From an uncultured Oscillospiraceae bacterium (GTDB lineage Bacteria > Bacillota > Clostridia > Oscillospirales > Oscillospiraceae): DNA of 32,648 nt. The notes below the pieces were generated by a model. The model was not told the origin of the DNA. It saw only the letters and a list, made by a program, of their open reading frames with translations, and searched no databases. The translations under genes and the position numbers were made by a program. Below, in pieces: positions 7,095 through 15,241 of this stretch; position 1 is the stretch's first letter; each line of letters starts with the position of its first letter. The DNA lies in contig CALWYY010000119.1 in NCBI GenBank assembly GCA_944385885.1, forward strand, positions 1 through 32,648, written 5' to 3'.

Positions 7095-8069
7095 ATGAAA
7101 CACATGATTAAAAAGATTTTTGCCGGCGTTCTGTGCGTGGCGGCCGTGCTGTCTCTGACCGCCTGCGGAGGGCAGAACAAGATCCCCACCATTGGTATCA
7201 ACCAGTACGGCGAGCACTCCTCCCTGGACAACTGCCGGGAGGGGTTTCTCCAGGGCCTGAAGGATGCGGGCCTGGAAGAGGGCGTGGACTACCAGATCGA
7301 CTACCAGAACGCGGGCTTTGACGACACCATTGCCGGGCAGATTGCCAGCAGCTTTGCCGCCAATAACGTGGCGCTCATGTGCGCCATTGCAACGCCCTCG
7401 GCCACCGCGTGCTTTGCCGCCGCGGAGGACAAGGACATCCCGGTGATCTTCACGGCCATCACCGACCCGGTGGAGGCCGGGCTGGACTCCGGCAACATTA
7501 CGGGCACTTCCGACAAGCTACCTGTGGAGGCGCAGCTGGAACTGATCCGTGCGCTCCAGCCGGAGGCGGAGACCATCGGCATCCTCTATACCACCAGCGA
7601 GCCCAACTCCGTATCCGCCATCGCCGAGTACGAGGCTCTGGCCGGGGACTACGGCTTTGTGATCGAATCGGTGGGCGTCACCGCCCAGTCGGAGGTGGCC
7701 CAGGCCGCGGATACCCTTATTGCCAGGGGCGTGGACTGCTTCTCCAACCTGACGGACAACAACGTGGTGGGCGTGCTGGCCTCGGTACTGGAAAAGACCA
7801 ATGAGGCAGGGATTCCCGTGTATGGTTCGGAGGTGGAACAGGTAAAGCTGGGATGCGTAGCCTCTGCCGGCATTGAGTATTTTGAGCTGGGCCGGCGCAC
7901 CGGCGCCATGGCCGCCAGCATTCTTCTGGGTGAGGCTACCTGCCAGGACCTGCCCTACGAGACCATTCGAGACTATGACATCTATATCAATTCCCAGGCC
8001 CTGGCGGAGCTGGGAATCCAGCTGCCGGAGGATGTGGCCTCCCAGGCGGTGGAGGCTGGCCAGGCCTAA
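7095..8069 (+). CDS. trpX: ABC transporter substrate-binding lipoprotein, predicted tryptophan-specific (TrpX)
   Basis: This 324-residue protein has a lipoprotein signal peptide: Lys residues, a hydrophobic core, and the lipobox LTAC with Cys24 as lipid anchor. The mature part (IPTIGINQYGEHSSLDNCREGF, AIATPSATACFAAAEDKDIPVIFTAITDP) matches the periplasmic-binding fold of the ABC_sub_bind family (DUF534/TrpX type). It would capture the substrate outside the membrane and pass it to the permease and ATPase encoded next. The upstream Trp T-box is the main evidence for tryptophan, in line with the published comparative-genomic prediction of TrpXYZ. The start at 7095 follows AAAGGAGAATAACC. Substrate assignment is inference; the transporter role is secure. 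Confidence 0.87.
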   Translation: MKHMIKKIFAGVLCVAAVLSLTACGGQNKIPTIGINQYGEHSSLDNCREGFLQGLKDAGLEEGVDYQIDYQNAGFDDTIAGQIASSFAANNVALMCAIATPSATACFAAAEDKDIPVIFTAITDPVEAGLDSGNITGTSDKLPVEAQLELIRALQPEAETIGILYTTSEPNSVSAIAEYEALAGDYGFVIESVGVTAQSEVAQAADTLIARGVDCFSNLTDNNVVGVLASVLEKTNEAGIPVYGSEVEQVKLGCVASAGIEYFELGRRTGAMAASILLGEATCQDLPYETIRDYDIYINSQALAELGIQLPEDVASQAVEAGQA

Positions 8070-8096
8070 GAAAAAAGCCGAAGGGACGCGGAGACG

Positions 8097-8984
8097 ATGG
8101 GAGTTTTTTTCGATCTGCTGGTAAGCGTGCTGACCCAGGGCTTTATCTATGCGCTCATATCCTATGGGGTATTTATTACCTATAAGATCCTGGATTTTCC
8201 TGATCTGACTGTGGACGGCAGCTTCCCCCTGGGGGCCGCCGTGACGGCAGTGCTGCTGACAAACGGGGCCAACGCCTGGCTCACCCTGGGGGCGGCGGCC
8301 CTGGTAGGGGCGGCGGCGGGGCTGTGCACGGGCCTGATACATGTAAAAGTGGGGGTGCGGGACCTGCTGGCCGGCATTATCACTATGACGGCGCTGTTTT
8401 CCATCAACCTGCAGATCGCCGGTTCCAACCTGATGGTGGAGCGGAGCATCGATACCATTTTCAACACGCCCCTGCTGGGAGACCTGCCTCTGATCTACCG
8501 GAAGCTGGTGCTCTCCTTCCTGCTGGTGGTGCTCTTCAAGTTGGCCCTGGACTGGTACTTCCGCACAAAAAATGGGCTGGTGCTCCGGGCGGTGGGAGAT
8601 AACGAGACCCTGGTGACGGCCCTGGCCACGGACAAGGGGCGGATCAAGGTGATAGGGCTGGTGATTGCCAACGCCTTCACCGCCCTGGCCGGGTGCATCG
8701 TCTGCCAGGAGCAGCGCAGCTTCTCCGCCACCATGGGCACCGGGCAGGTCGTTTTCGGCCTTGCGACGGTGATTATCGGCACGACTCTTTTCCGGAAAGT
8801 GAGTTTTGTCAAGGGCACCACGGCCGTGATTGTGGGAAGCGTGATCTACAAGGCGTGTATCCAAGCGGCCATCAGTCTGGGACTGCCGGCCAATCTGCTG
8901 AAGCTGGTAACGGCGGCGCTGTTCCTTTTGATATTGGCCTGCGGCAGGACCAGCGGGAAAAAGGGAGGCGTGAGCCATGCTTGA
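8097..8984 (+). CDS. trpY: ABC transporter permease, predicted TrpY
   Basis: A 295-residue integral membrane protein with about eight or nine hydrophobic segments, beginning LLVSVLTQGFIYALISYGVFITYKIL. The DFPDLTVDGSFPLGAAVTAVLL segment is typical of the BPD_transp_2 (LivH/RbsC-like) permeases that accompany ABC_sub_bind lipoproteins. RAVGDNETLVTALATDKGRIKVIGL is the cytoplasmic coupling loop that contacts the ATPase. It starts 27 bp after trpX, and its final 8 bp overlap trpZ (ATG at 8977), so translation of the last two genes is coupled. It would carry tryptophan, or a closely related compound, across the membrane under control of the T-box. Confidence 0.87.
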   Translation: MGVFFDLLVSVLTQGFIYALISYGVFITYKILDFPDLTVDGSFPLGAAVTAVLLTNGANAWLTLGAAALVGAAAGLCTGLIHVKVGVRDLLAGIITMTALFSINLQIAGSNLMVERSIDTIFNTPLLGDLPLIYRKLVLSFLLVVLFKLALDWYFRTKNGLVLRAVGDNETLVTALATDKGRIKVIGLVIANAFTALAGCIVCQEQRSFSATMGTGQVVFGLATVIIGTTLFRKVSFVKGTTAVIVGSVIYKACIQAAISLGLPANLLKLVTAALFLLILACGRTSGKKGGVSHA

Positions 8985-9750
8985 GCTGAAGGGGATCACC
9001 AAGATTTATAACCCCGGTGAGATCACCGAAGTCTGCGTTTTCCGGGATTTCTCCCTGCGTGTGGAGGAGGGGGAGTTCATTTCCGTCGTAGGCAGCAACG
9101 GCAGCGGAAAAACGTCCCTTCTGAACATCATATGCGGCAGCATCCCGGTGGAGGCAGGGCAGATTCTGGTGGGCGGGCGGGACCTGACCCGGGAAAAGGA
9201 GTACCTGCGGTACCGGAGAATCGGGCGGGTGTATCAGAACCCGGCCCTGGGCACCTGTCCCAATCTGACCATGCTGGAGAATATGTCTCTGGCGGATAAT
9301 AAGGGGAAGCCTTTCGGCCTGGGCCGGGGTGTGAACCGCCGCCGGCGGGACTTCTACCGGCAGCAGCTGTCGGCCCTGGGCCTGGGGCTGGAGGATAAGA
9401 TGGATGTGAAGCTGGGCTCCCTCTCCGGCGGCCAGCGGCAGGCCGCGGCGCTGATTATGGCCACGCTGACACCCATTGACTTTCTTATCCTGGACGAGCA
9501 CACGGCGGCGCTGGACCCGAAAACGGCCGAGGTTATTATGCATCTTACCGACCAGGTCGTACGGGAAAAAAAGCTTACCGCCATCATGGTCACCCACAAC
9601 CTGCGCTATGCCGTGGAGTATGGCAGCCGCCTGGTAATGATGGACAAAGGGGAGATCGTTCTGGATAAGGCCGGCCAGGAGAAGAAAATGCTTACTGTGG
9701 ATGACGTTCTGTCCCTGTTTACCCGGATCAGCATTGAGTGCGGCAACTGA
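8977..9750 (+). CDS. trpZ: ABC transporter ATP-binding protein, predicted TrpZ
   Basis: The 257-residue ATPase has all nucleotide-binding motifs: Walker A GSNGSGKTS (39-47), Q-loop at VYQNP (84-88), signature LSGGQRQ (148-154), Walker B FLILDEH (168-174, catalytic Glu173), D-loop ALDP (177-180) and switch His in MVTHN. Length and motifs are normal. It powers import by the TrpX-TrpY proteins from the cytoplasmic face of the membrane. The start overlaps the permease stop by 8 bp, and the gene ends 17 bp before a hairpin terminator, which closes the operon. Confidence 0.9.
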   Translation: MLELKGITKIYNPGEITEVCVFRDFSLRVEEGEFISVVGSNGSGKTSLLNIICGSIPVEAGQILVGGRDLTREKEYLRYRRIGRVYQNPALGTCPNLTMLENMSLADNKGKPFGLGRGVNRRRRDFYRQQLSALGLGLEDKMDVKLGSLSGGQRQAAALIMATLTPIDFLILDEHTAALDPKTAEVIMHLTDQVVREKKLTAIMVTHNLRYAVEYGSRLVMMDKGEIVLDKAGQEKKMLTVDDVLSLFTRISIECGN

Positions 9751-9767
9751 GATGCCGGCTGTACATG

Positions 9768-9797
9768 CGAAAAAGCACGCTTCGGTGTGCTTTTTCG
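9768..9797 (+). terminator. Intrinsic terminator of the trpXYZ operon
   Basis: A perfect 11-bp stem CGAAAAAGCAC / GTGCTTTTTCG encloses a GC-TTCG-GT tetraloop-type turn. The T-run lies inside the 3' arm, with matching A in the 5' arm, so it may work in both directions. Confidence 0.8.
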
Positions 9798-10003
9798 TGC
9801 GCAGGAGGCAAAATGGCGGATAACGGAAGGGGAATGGAATGGCGATTTGCTAAAGCATAACCAACGCTGGTTTGACGGATAAATGCGGGATATCGGGTTT
9901 CGTGATTGTTATAGACAAAAAATACAGAAAATGTTGTTTCTTTTTCCGCTGCGGTGTGTTATTATGACAAGGAATAGTCTGAATGGGAAAGGGAGGTCAG
10001 CGC

Positions 10004-11821
10004 ATGATCGTAAACCAGCAGAGCGCTTCGCAGAAAAAGGTCGACGAGCTGTATGCCACTCTCGGCCGGCGGCGGGGCGCCTCCCCCTTTGGAAGCTGTC
10101 CGGTGAATCTGACGGCGTCCTTCGTGGAGCTATGTCTGGCCCAGAGCTGTGGCAAGTGCGTGCCATGCCGGGTAGGGCTGGACAGGCTGCGGGCTCTTTT
10201 GGAGAAGGTACTGGACAAGCGGGGCACGATGGCGGATTTGGTGGCGATTGAAAAGAGCGCCAAGGCCATTTATGACTCGGCAGACTGTGCCATAGGCTTT
10301 GAGGCGGCAAAGCTGGTAATCGACGGGCTGGCCGCGTTCCGGGACGACTACTGTTCCCACGTGGAGCGGGGAGTGTGCACGGAGCACTTTGCGGCGGTGC
10401 CCTGCGTGGCGGGCTGCCCGGCCAACGTGGACGTGCCAGGGTATATTGCCCTGATCCGGGAGGGACGGTATGCCGACGCGGTGCGCCTGATTCGGAAGGA
10501 CAACCCCTTCCCCGGGGTATGCGGCCTGATTTGCGAACACCCGTGCGAGAAGCACTGCCGGCGGCAGATCGTGGACGATGCCATCAACATCCGGGGCCTG
10601 AAGCGATACGCGGTGGAGCGGGCGGGAAACGTGCCGGCGCCGGAGTGCGCCCCGCCTAACGGCAAGACGGTTGCAGTTATCGGCGGCGGCCCGGCGGGCT
10701 TGACGGCCGCCTATTATCTGCAACTGAAAGGCTATCGGGTGACGGTATATGAGAAGAGCCAGAAGCTGGGCGGGATGCTCCGGTACGGCATTCCCAGCTA
10801 CCGGCTGCCGGACGACGATCTGGACCGGGATATTAACGCGATCCTCTCCACCGGTATCCAGGTGCATCTGGGGGTGCAGATCGGCCGAGACAAGACCTTT
10901 GACGAGATCCGGTCGGAATATGACAGCGTGTACATTGCCATCGGGGCTCAGATCGTGAACTATCTGGACATCCCCGGGCAGGAGGCGGACGGGGTTCTCT
11001 CCGCGGTGGACTTCCTGGGCGCCGTGGGTCGGGGCGAGGCCCCGGACTTCACGGGGAAGAACGTAGTTGTGGTGGGAGGCGGAAACGTGGCCATGGACGC
11101 CACTCGCACCGCCAAACGCCTGGGGGCAGCAAGCGTCACCTGCGTATACCGCCGCCGGGTGGAGGACATGACGGCTATGCCGGAGGAGGTAGAGGGCGCC
11201 GTGGCCGAGGGCTGTGAGATCATGTCCCTTCTGGCCCCTGTACGGGTGGACGTACAGGAGGGGCGCGTGGCGGGGCTGGTGGTTCAGCCCCAGCTCAGCG
11301 GTCCCATGGAGGCCGGCCGGCCCCGGCCTATTCCCGCTGACCAGCCGGAGATCACACTTCCCTGCGATGTGGTGATTACCGCCGTCGGACAAGCCATTGA
11401 CTCAGCCCACTTTGAGAGCAGCGGTGTGGAGACCAACCGCCGCCGGATAGTGGCGGATCCCTCCGGGGCCGTACCCGGTATGCCCGGCGTATTTACCGGC
11501 GGAGACTGTTTCTTTGGCCCGTCTACTGTGGTGCGGGCCATCGACTGCGGCAAGGTGGTGGCCAGCAATATCGACTCCTACTTCGGGTTCCACACGGAGA
11601 TTACCTCTGGGGTAGAGGTGCCTCCCGCCCACACCCAGGGCAAACCCGCCTGGGGCCGGGTGAATATGCGGGAGCGTCGGGCTGAGGACCGGAAAGAGGA
11701 CTTCGAACTGATGGAAGCCTGCCTGACGGACGAGGAGGCGGGGCAGGAATGCTCCCGCTGCCTGCGCTGCGACCACTACGGATACAGCCGATTCCGGGGA
11801 GGGAGGACGGACAGATGGTAA
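10004..11821 (+). CDS. NAD(P)H-dependent FAD oxidoreductase: NuoF-type FeS domain fused to GltD-like flavoprotein
   Basis: A 605-residue soluble protein with two parts. Residues about 40-100 contain CGKCVPC (Cys49, 52, 55) with a fourth Cys95, the [4Fe-4S] site of the NuoF/HydB C-terminus. From about residue 115 a GltD/NfnB-like unit follows: a Cys-rich Fer4_20 domain (CVAGCPANVDVPGY, CGLICEHPCEKHC), FAD fold VAVIGGGPAGLTAAYY, NAD(P) fold VVVVGGGNVAMDATR, and a final CSRCLRCD. It should shuttle electrons between NAD(P)H and the FeS chain of the hydrogenase encoded next, whose ATG overlaps its end by 7 bp. ATG 10004 follows GGGAGGTCAGCGC. No NuoE-like or true NuoF subunit is adjacent, so classic HydABC bifurcation is not shown; NADH versus NADPH cannot be decided. 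Confidence 0.87.
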   Translation: MIVNQQSASQKKVDELYATLGRRRGASPFGSCPVNLTASFVELCLAQSCGKCVPCRVGLDRLRALLEKVLDKRGTMADLVAIEKSAKAIYDSADCAIGFEAAKLVIDGLAAFRDDYCSHVERGVCTEHFAAVPCVAGCPANVDVPGYIALIREGRYADAVRLIRKDNPFPGVCGLICEHPCEKHCRRQIVDDAINIRGLKRYAVERAGNVPAPECAPPNGKTVAVIGGGPAGLTAAYYLQLKGYRVTVYEKSQKLGGMLRYGIPSYRLPDDDLDRDINAILSTGIQVHLGVQIGRDKTFDEIRSEYDSVYIAIGAQIVNYLDIPGQEADGVLSAVDFLGAVGRGEAPDFTGKNVVVVGGGNVAMDATRTAKRLGAASVTCVYRRRVEDMTAMPEEVEGAVAEGCEIMSLLAPVRVDVQEGRVAGLVVQPQLSGPMEAGRPRPIPADQPEITLPCDVVITAVGQAIDSAHFESSGVETNRRRIVADPSGAVPGMPGVFTGGDCFFGPSTVVRAIDCGKVVASNIDSYFGFHTEITSGVEVPPAHTQGKPAWGRVNMRERRAEDRKEDFELMEACLTDEEAGQECSRCLRCDHYGYSRFRGGRTDRW

Positions 11822-13536
11822 ACATTACGATCAACGGCCGCGCTTTGGCGGTCAAGGAAGGCACCACCATTCTCCAGGCGGCCCGGGAGAACGGTATCCT
11901 GATCCCGTCGCTTTGTTACCTGAAGGACATCAACGAGGTAGCCGCCTGCCGGGTGTGCGTGGTGGAGATCCAGGGGGACGACCGTTTAGCCGCCTCCTGC
12001 GACACCGTGTGCATGGAGGGAATGGTGATCCATACCAATTCCCAGCGGGTCATCACGGCTCGGCGGAATACGGTGGCTCTGCTGCTGTCCCAGCATGACT
12101 GCAACTGTCCCACCTGCGTGCGCAGCGGGAACTGCGCATTGCAGACGCTGGCGGCGGACATGAACATCGTGGAGAATCCCTACGAGACCCATCTGCGGCC
12201 CAACCAGTGGGATATGACTCTGCCCATCATCCGCACAGACTCCAAATGCATCCAGTGTCTGCGGTGCGTAAATGTGTGCGACAAGATCCAGGGGCTGGGC
12301 GTATGGGATCTGCTGGGCACAGGCAGCCGGGCAGGCATTGGCGTGCGGGACGGCAAAAAGCTCACGGAAGTCAGCTGCACCTACTGCGGCCAATGCATCA
12401 CCCACTGCCCCACCGGGGCGCTGCGGGAGCGGGACGATACGTCCCTGGTACTGGCGGCCATCAACGACCCGGAGAAGGTGGTGGTTCTGCAGGTGGCGCC
12501 GGCGGTGCGGGCGGCCTGGGGCGACGGCCTGGGCCTGCCGCCGGAGCTGGCCACGGAAAAACGCATGGCTGCGGCGTTCCGTGCCTGCGGCGTGGACTGG
12601 GTGTTTGACACCAATTTTGCCGCGGACCTGACCATTATGGAGGAGGGCAGCGAGTTTCTGGAGAAGATGACGCGGCCCTTCCGGTTCCGCCGGCCTCTGT
12701 TTACCTCCTGCTGTCCGGCATGGGTGCGGTTCCTGAAGCTGGAGTATCCGGAACTGGTGTCCCAGTTGTCCACGGCTAAGTCCCCCCAGCAGATGTTTGG
12801 CTCGGTAGTAAAATCTTGGTTTGCCAAAAACCAGGGAATCGATCCCCGGAATATCTTCTGTGTGTCGGTTATGCCCTGTACCGCGAAAAAATACGAATGC
12901 GGCGTGCCGGAGATCAATGACACCTGGGCGGGCCGGGATGTGGACGCGGTTTTGACCACCCGGGAGGTGGACCGGCTCATCCGGCTCAAGAGCGTGAACG
13001 TATTCAACCTGCCGGAGGAGGAGTTTGACTCCCCCCTGGGAGTGGGGACCGGGGCGGCGGTAATTTTTGGAACCACCGGCGGTGTTATGGAGGCGGCGCT
13101 TCGCTCGGCGGCCTATCTGGCGGAGGGGCGGAACCCAGATCCGGATGCGTTCCAGGTGGTGCGCGGCCGGGATGGCCGGCGGGAGCTGACGGTGACCATT
13201 GCGGGCATCCCGGTGCGGGCCTGTGTGGCCAGCGGCCTGCACAACGCCCGGGAAGTGGTGGAGGACATTATAAACAGCCGGAAGGAATACGACTTTGTAG
13301 AGATTATGGCATGCCCCGGCGGCTGCGCCGGAGGGGGAGGCCAGCCCATCCGGGATGGAGAGGAATTGGCCGGGGAACGGAGCGAGAGGCTCTACCGCCT
13401 GGACCGGAACAACCCGGTGCGCTTCTCCCACGAAAACGGCGCCGTCACCCAGGTATATGCCGAGTACTTTGATAAACCCCTGTCCCACAAATCCCACGAG
13501 CTTTTGCATACAAACCAGGCCGAATGGTCTCTCTGA
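11815..13536 (+). CDS. hydA: [FeFe]-hydrogenase catalytic subunit
   Basis: This 573-residue protein reduces protons or oxidises H2 at the H-cluster. N-terminal to C-terminal it has a [2Fe-2S] domain (Cys34, 45, 48, 62), a His/Cys [4Fe-4S] site (His94, Cys98, 101, 107), two ferredoxin clusters (CIQCLRCVNVC near 145; CTYCGQCITHC near 188), then H-cluster signatures TSCCPAW (297-303), MPCTAKKYE (353-361) and ACPGGCAGGGGQP (near 500). All key cysteines are present, including the proton-transfer Cys in TSCCP, so it should be an active group A enzyme. Its start lies within the preceding flavoprotein gene (7 bp overlap), so the two probably form one cytoplasmic complex linking NA(P)DH and H2, useful for disposing of electrons in fermentation. 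No maturation genes (hydEFG) are in the window. Confidence 0.95.
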   Translation: MVNITINGRALAVKEGTTILQAARENGILIPSLCYLKDINEVAACRVCVVEIQGDDRLAASCDTVCMEGMVIHTNSQRVITARRNTVALLLSQHDCNCPTCVRSGNCALQTLAADMNIVENPYETHLRPNQWDMTLPIIRTDSKCIQCLRCVNVCDKIQGLGVWDLLGTGSRAGIGVRDGKKLTEVSCTYCGQCITHCPTGALRERDDTSLVLAAINDPEKVVVLQVAPAVRAAWGDGLGLPPELATEKRMAAAFRACGVDWVFDTNFAADLTIMEEGSEFLEKMTRPFRFRRPLFTSCCPAWVRFLKLEYPELVSQLSTAKSPQQMFGSVVKSWFAKNQGIDPRNIFCVSVMPCTAKKYECGVPEINDTWAGRDVDAVLTTREVDRLIRLKSVNVFNLPEEEFDSPLGVGTGAAVIFGTTGGVMEAALRSAAYLAEGRNPDPDAFQVVRGRDGRRELTVTIAGIPVRACVASGLHNAREVVEDIINSRKEYDFVEIMACPGGCAGGGGQPIRDGEELAGERSERLYRLDRNNPVRFSHENGAVTQVYAEYFDKPLSHKSHELLHTNQAEWSL

Positions 13537-13657
13537 CAGCCGGCGGGCCGGCGGAGCAGACGAAAACGTAAGCCGCGCGGCGCGGCCCCAATGGCAAACA
13601 CCGATCGGGAAGGAAGGAAAACATACTAACTTAACCACCAGCAAATAGCTTGCAACG

Positions 13658-13698
13658 AAAAGCGGGTAAGAGGCTAAAGACTTCTTGCCCGCTTTTTT
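13658..13698 (+). terminator. Intrinsic terminator of the hydrogenase operon
   Basis: AAAAGCGGGTAAGAGG pairs with CTTCTTGCCCGCTTTT (two G-T wobbles, seven-base loop) and continues in T. It lies about 120 bp past the hydA stop. Confidence 0.88.
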
Positions 13699-14021
13699 CT
13701 GTGTTGCGTGGGATAATGGAACGGCCTTTTCCGCGTCTAAGGGATAATATACGAGTTGTTCTGTTTCCGCACGCTTTAGACCGCATAAAAGTAGGCCTTT
13801 TGCCCGTCTAAATATCCATGCTTGCATAGTAAAGTGTTGCGCAGCTGACTATTATTTTGAAGGCGGGAGTATAAACGCTTAATGTTTTGCTTTTAAGACT
13901 GAAAAGCCCTATGCTACAAGGCCCTTTCATGCTTTATTGCGTAACAGATCATCATGGGTTAAGGAGCAAGCGGCATATTCGTTTCCGTCCTCTTGGCGGC
14001 CCAGCAGCAAAAACAGGAAAG
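13699..14021. other. Gene-free AT-richer stretch
   Basis: No credible gene is seen. It contains the GGCCTTTT...GTCTAA repeats described separately, several in-frame stops in all frames, and a composition clearly less GC-rich than the flanking hydrogenase operon. It looks like decayed imported DNA leading into the vanY scar. Confidence 0.5.
13723..13811. repeat. Three copies of a GGCCTTTTxCCGxGTCTAA-like unit, two forming a hairpin
   Basis: Copy a (13723-13740, +) and copy c (13794-13811, +) read GGCCTTTT-CCG-GTCTAA with small differences. Copy b (13776-13797) is the same unit inverted. Copies b and c share GGCC and fold into a hairpin with TTAGAC / GTCTAA arms at the base. The unit lies in no gene. 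Confidence 0.4.
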
Positions 14022-14061
14022 GCCGTCAAGGACGCGAAGCGCAAAGTTTATCCTTGACGGC
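14022..14061 (-). terminator. Hairpin downstream of vanY, probable terminator
   Basis: GCCGTCAAGGA and TCCTTGACGGC form a perfect 11-bp stem around an 18-base loop that itself contains GCGAAGCGC. On the + strand it is followed by TTTTTCTTTT and on the minus strand by CTTTCCTGTTTTT. It lies 32 bp past the vanY stop on the minus strand. Confidence 0.6.
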
Positions 14062-14093
14062 TTTTTCTTTTGTCGTTATTCGGCGCTTAATGC

Positions 14094-14876
14094 TTATTTT
14101 TCTGTTTTATCAAGATATTCTTCTAAACAAAGTCCTTGTTCATACATCTCTGTTGCAGCTTTAACCCCAACATAACGATAATGCCATACTTCTTCTGAGG
14201 CACCGGTGATCTCGCTTTTTCCAGCGGGGTATCGAAAAATAAAACCATATTTATAACTGTTTTCTTGAAGCCAAAAATACAGGTCATAGGTGGCTCCGTT
14301 AATATCTACTGCAGTCCCTAATTGGTGTTCACTATATCCGGGTACGGAAACCCACATATTGGCTTGCACAAAAGCCTCATCACTTGCATATCCTTGCTGC
14401 TTAAACTCCTCAATTTTTTCATCAAGTAATTCTTGCTGTTTTTCCTGCGTTCGGTAGCCGGATACTACTTCGGGCAGCTGGTCCCAGTTTCCCTCTTTTG
14501 CTGCTTCCAGCATGTCCATAAGCGGCTCATAAATACTTTCAGCAACTTTTTCACCACCGGGGACTTCTACAAGGTCTATTTCATAATTTTCAGGAAGCGG
14601 GTTCCATTTATTTACCAGAGTTAAGTTCCATTCTGCATCGCTGACTGAAGATGGCAAATTTGCATCGCTGGCTGAAGATGGCAAGTTGTCGCTTTCTCCA
14701 ATTTCCACTGGTACGTCGTTATAAGTCACTAGGCCCGGCTGAGTATCCGTAGAATTAAGTATCACGTGTTCTTCGGGATCTTTGGAAAGCAAAGACCAAA
14801 GAATAGCGGTTGCTATAATAATGAAAGAGGTAAGAATAAGGACAATTGCAACAGGGCTATTCCTTGATGAAGACAC
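14094..14876 (-). CDS. vanY: VanY-type D-alanyl-D-alanine carboxypeptidase (peptidase M15B), membrane-anchored
   Basis: A 260-residue zinc peptidase that trims the terminal D-Ala from peptidoglycan stems outside the membrane. One N-terminal membrane segment (about residues 8-30) is followed by a linker with a tandem LPSSxSDA repeat (65-72, 74-81) and the catalytic domain: SGYRT (139-143), SEHQLGTAVDI with zinc ligands His184 and Asp191, and EEVWHYRYVG with catalytic Glu229 and zinc ligand His232. All active-site residues are present. The start is a GTG at 14876 without a clear ribosome site; the frame stays open upstream, so the exact start is unsure. No vanRS or vanHAX genes are near, so it is not evidence of vancomycin resistance. 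It is less GC-rich than its surroundings and abuts a dead recombinase gene, so it was probably imported. Confidence 0.88.
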   Translation of the reverse strand: MSSSRNSPVAIVLILTSFIIIATAILWSLLSKDPEEHVILNSTDTQPGLVTYNDVPVEIGESDNLPSSASDANLPSSVSDAEWNLTLVNKWNPLPENYEIDLVEVPGGEKVAESIYEPLMDMLEAAKEGNWDQLPEVVSGYRTQEKQQELLDEKIEEFKQQGYASDEAFVQANMWVSVPGYSEHQLGTAVDINGATYDLYFWLQENSYKYGFIFRYPAGKSEITGASEEVWHYRYVGVKAATEMYEQGLCLEEYLDKTEK

Positions 14877-14914
14877 GGCATTTATGGCAACTGCCCCAAA
14901 GCAGCGGTTTCTAA

Positions 14915-15240
14915 AAAGCCAAAAAAGAGAAGAAGTGCAAACAGAAAATCGCCCAAGCAGAAAAGCGTACAGCGAAACTTGACCGGATTTTCAAGCGCAT
15001 TTATGAGGTGAATATATCTGGCTCAATTCCCCAGGAACGGTTTTTGAGGTTGTCCGCCGAATATGGAGCGGAATAGAAAGAACGGATGCCCACAACTGTT
15101 AACAAGTATATCAAGAAGGTTATCGTCCATGCCCCGGACAAGCCCAGCGGCCACCAGTACGCCAGTGGCAGAAAACCCAGACTTTCGGGAACTTCGTCGG
15201 GGGACGAAAACAAGATGAGGCTGCGCGAACTATTGAACGG
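14915..15240 (+). pseudogene. Remnant of a large serine recombinase (C-terminal coiled coil and DUF4368)
   Basis: Only the C-terminal end of a resolvase-type integrase is recognisable. One + frame reads QKIAQAEKRTAKLDRIFKR, IYEVNISGSIPQERF and LRLSAEYGAE, then a TAG (15074-15076) where the family usually has Gln, then KERMP. After a jump that omits roughly 30-40 usual residues, TVNKYIKKVIVHAPDKPSGH follows (15095-15154), the DUF4368 signature. A shift of frame then gives KTQTFGNFVG near 15180, like the family end. A nonsense codon, an internal deletion and a frameshift make it dead, and the N-terminal catalytic domain is absent. It probably once moved the element that left vanY here. Confidence 0.78.
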
Positions 15241-15241
15241 G

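Noticed and set aside
7518..9002. 494-codon minus-strand open frame opposite trpX/trpY
   Set aside because: A mirror frame of high-GC genes; the + strand encodes complete transporter proteins with all motifs.
9813..9860. 15-codon frame with GGAGG just after the trpXYZ terminator
   Set aside because: Good ribosome site, but it follows a terminator, has no visible promoter and is too short to judge; noted only.
9917..9945. Possible Rex operator upstream of the hydrogenase operon (TTGTTA...ACAAAAA)
   Set aside because: The half-sites do not match the TTGTTAA-N4-TTAACAA dyad closely enough to claim NADH-responsive control.
9935..9965. Promoter for the hydrogenase operon (TTGTTT ... TATTAT)
   Set aside because: Spacing is 20 bp and alternatives are equally weak, so no promoter is claimed.
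11986..13827. 613-codon minus-strand open frame opposite hydA
   Set aside because: The + strand has every [FeFe]-hydrogenase motif; the opposite frame is a composition artefact.
14094..14876. Part of a vancomycin-resistance operon
   Set aside because: Only the carboxypeptidase is present; no sensor-regulator, dehydrogenase, ligase or dipeptidase genes are adjacent.
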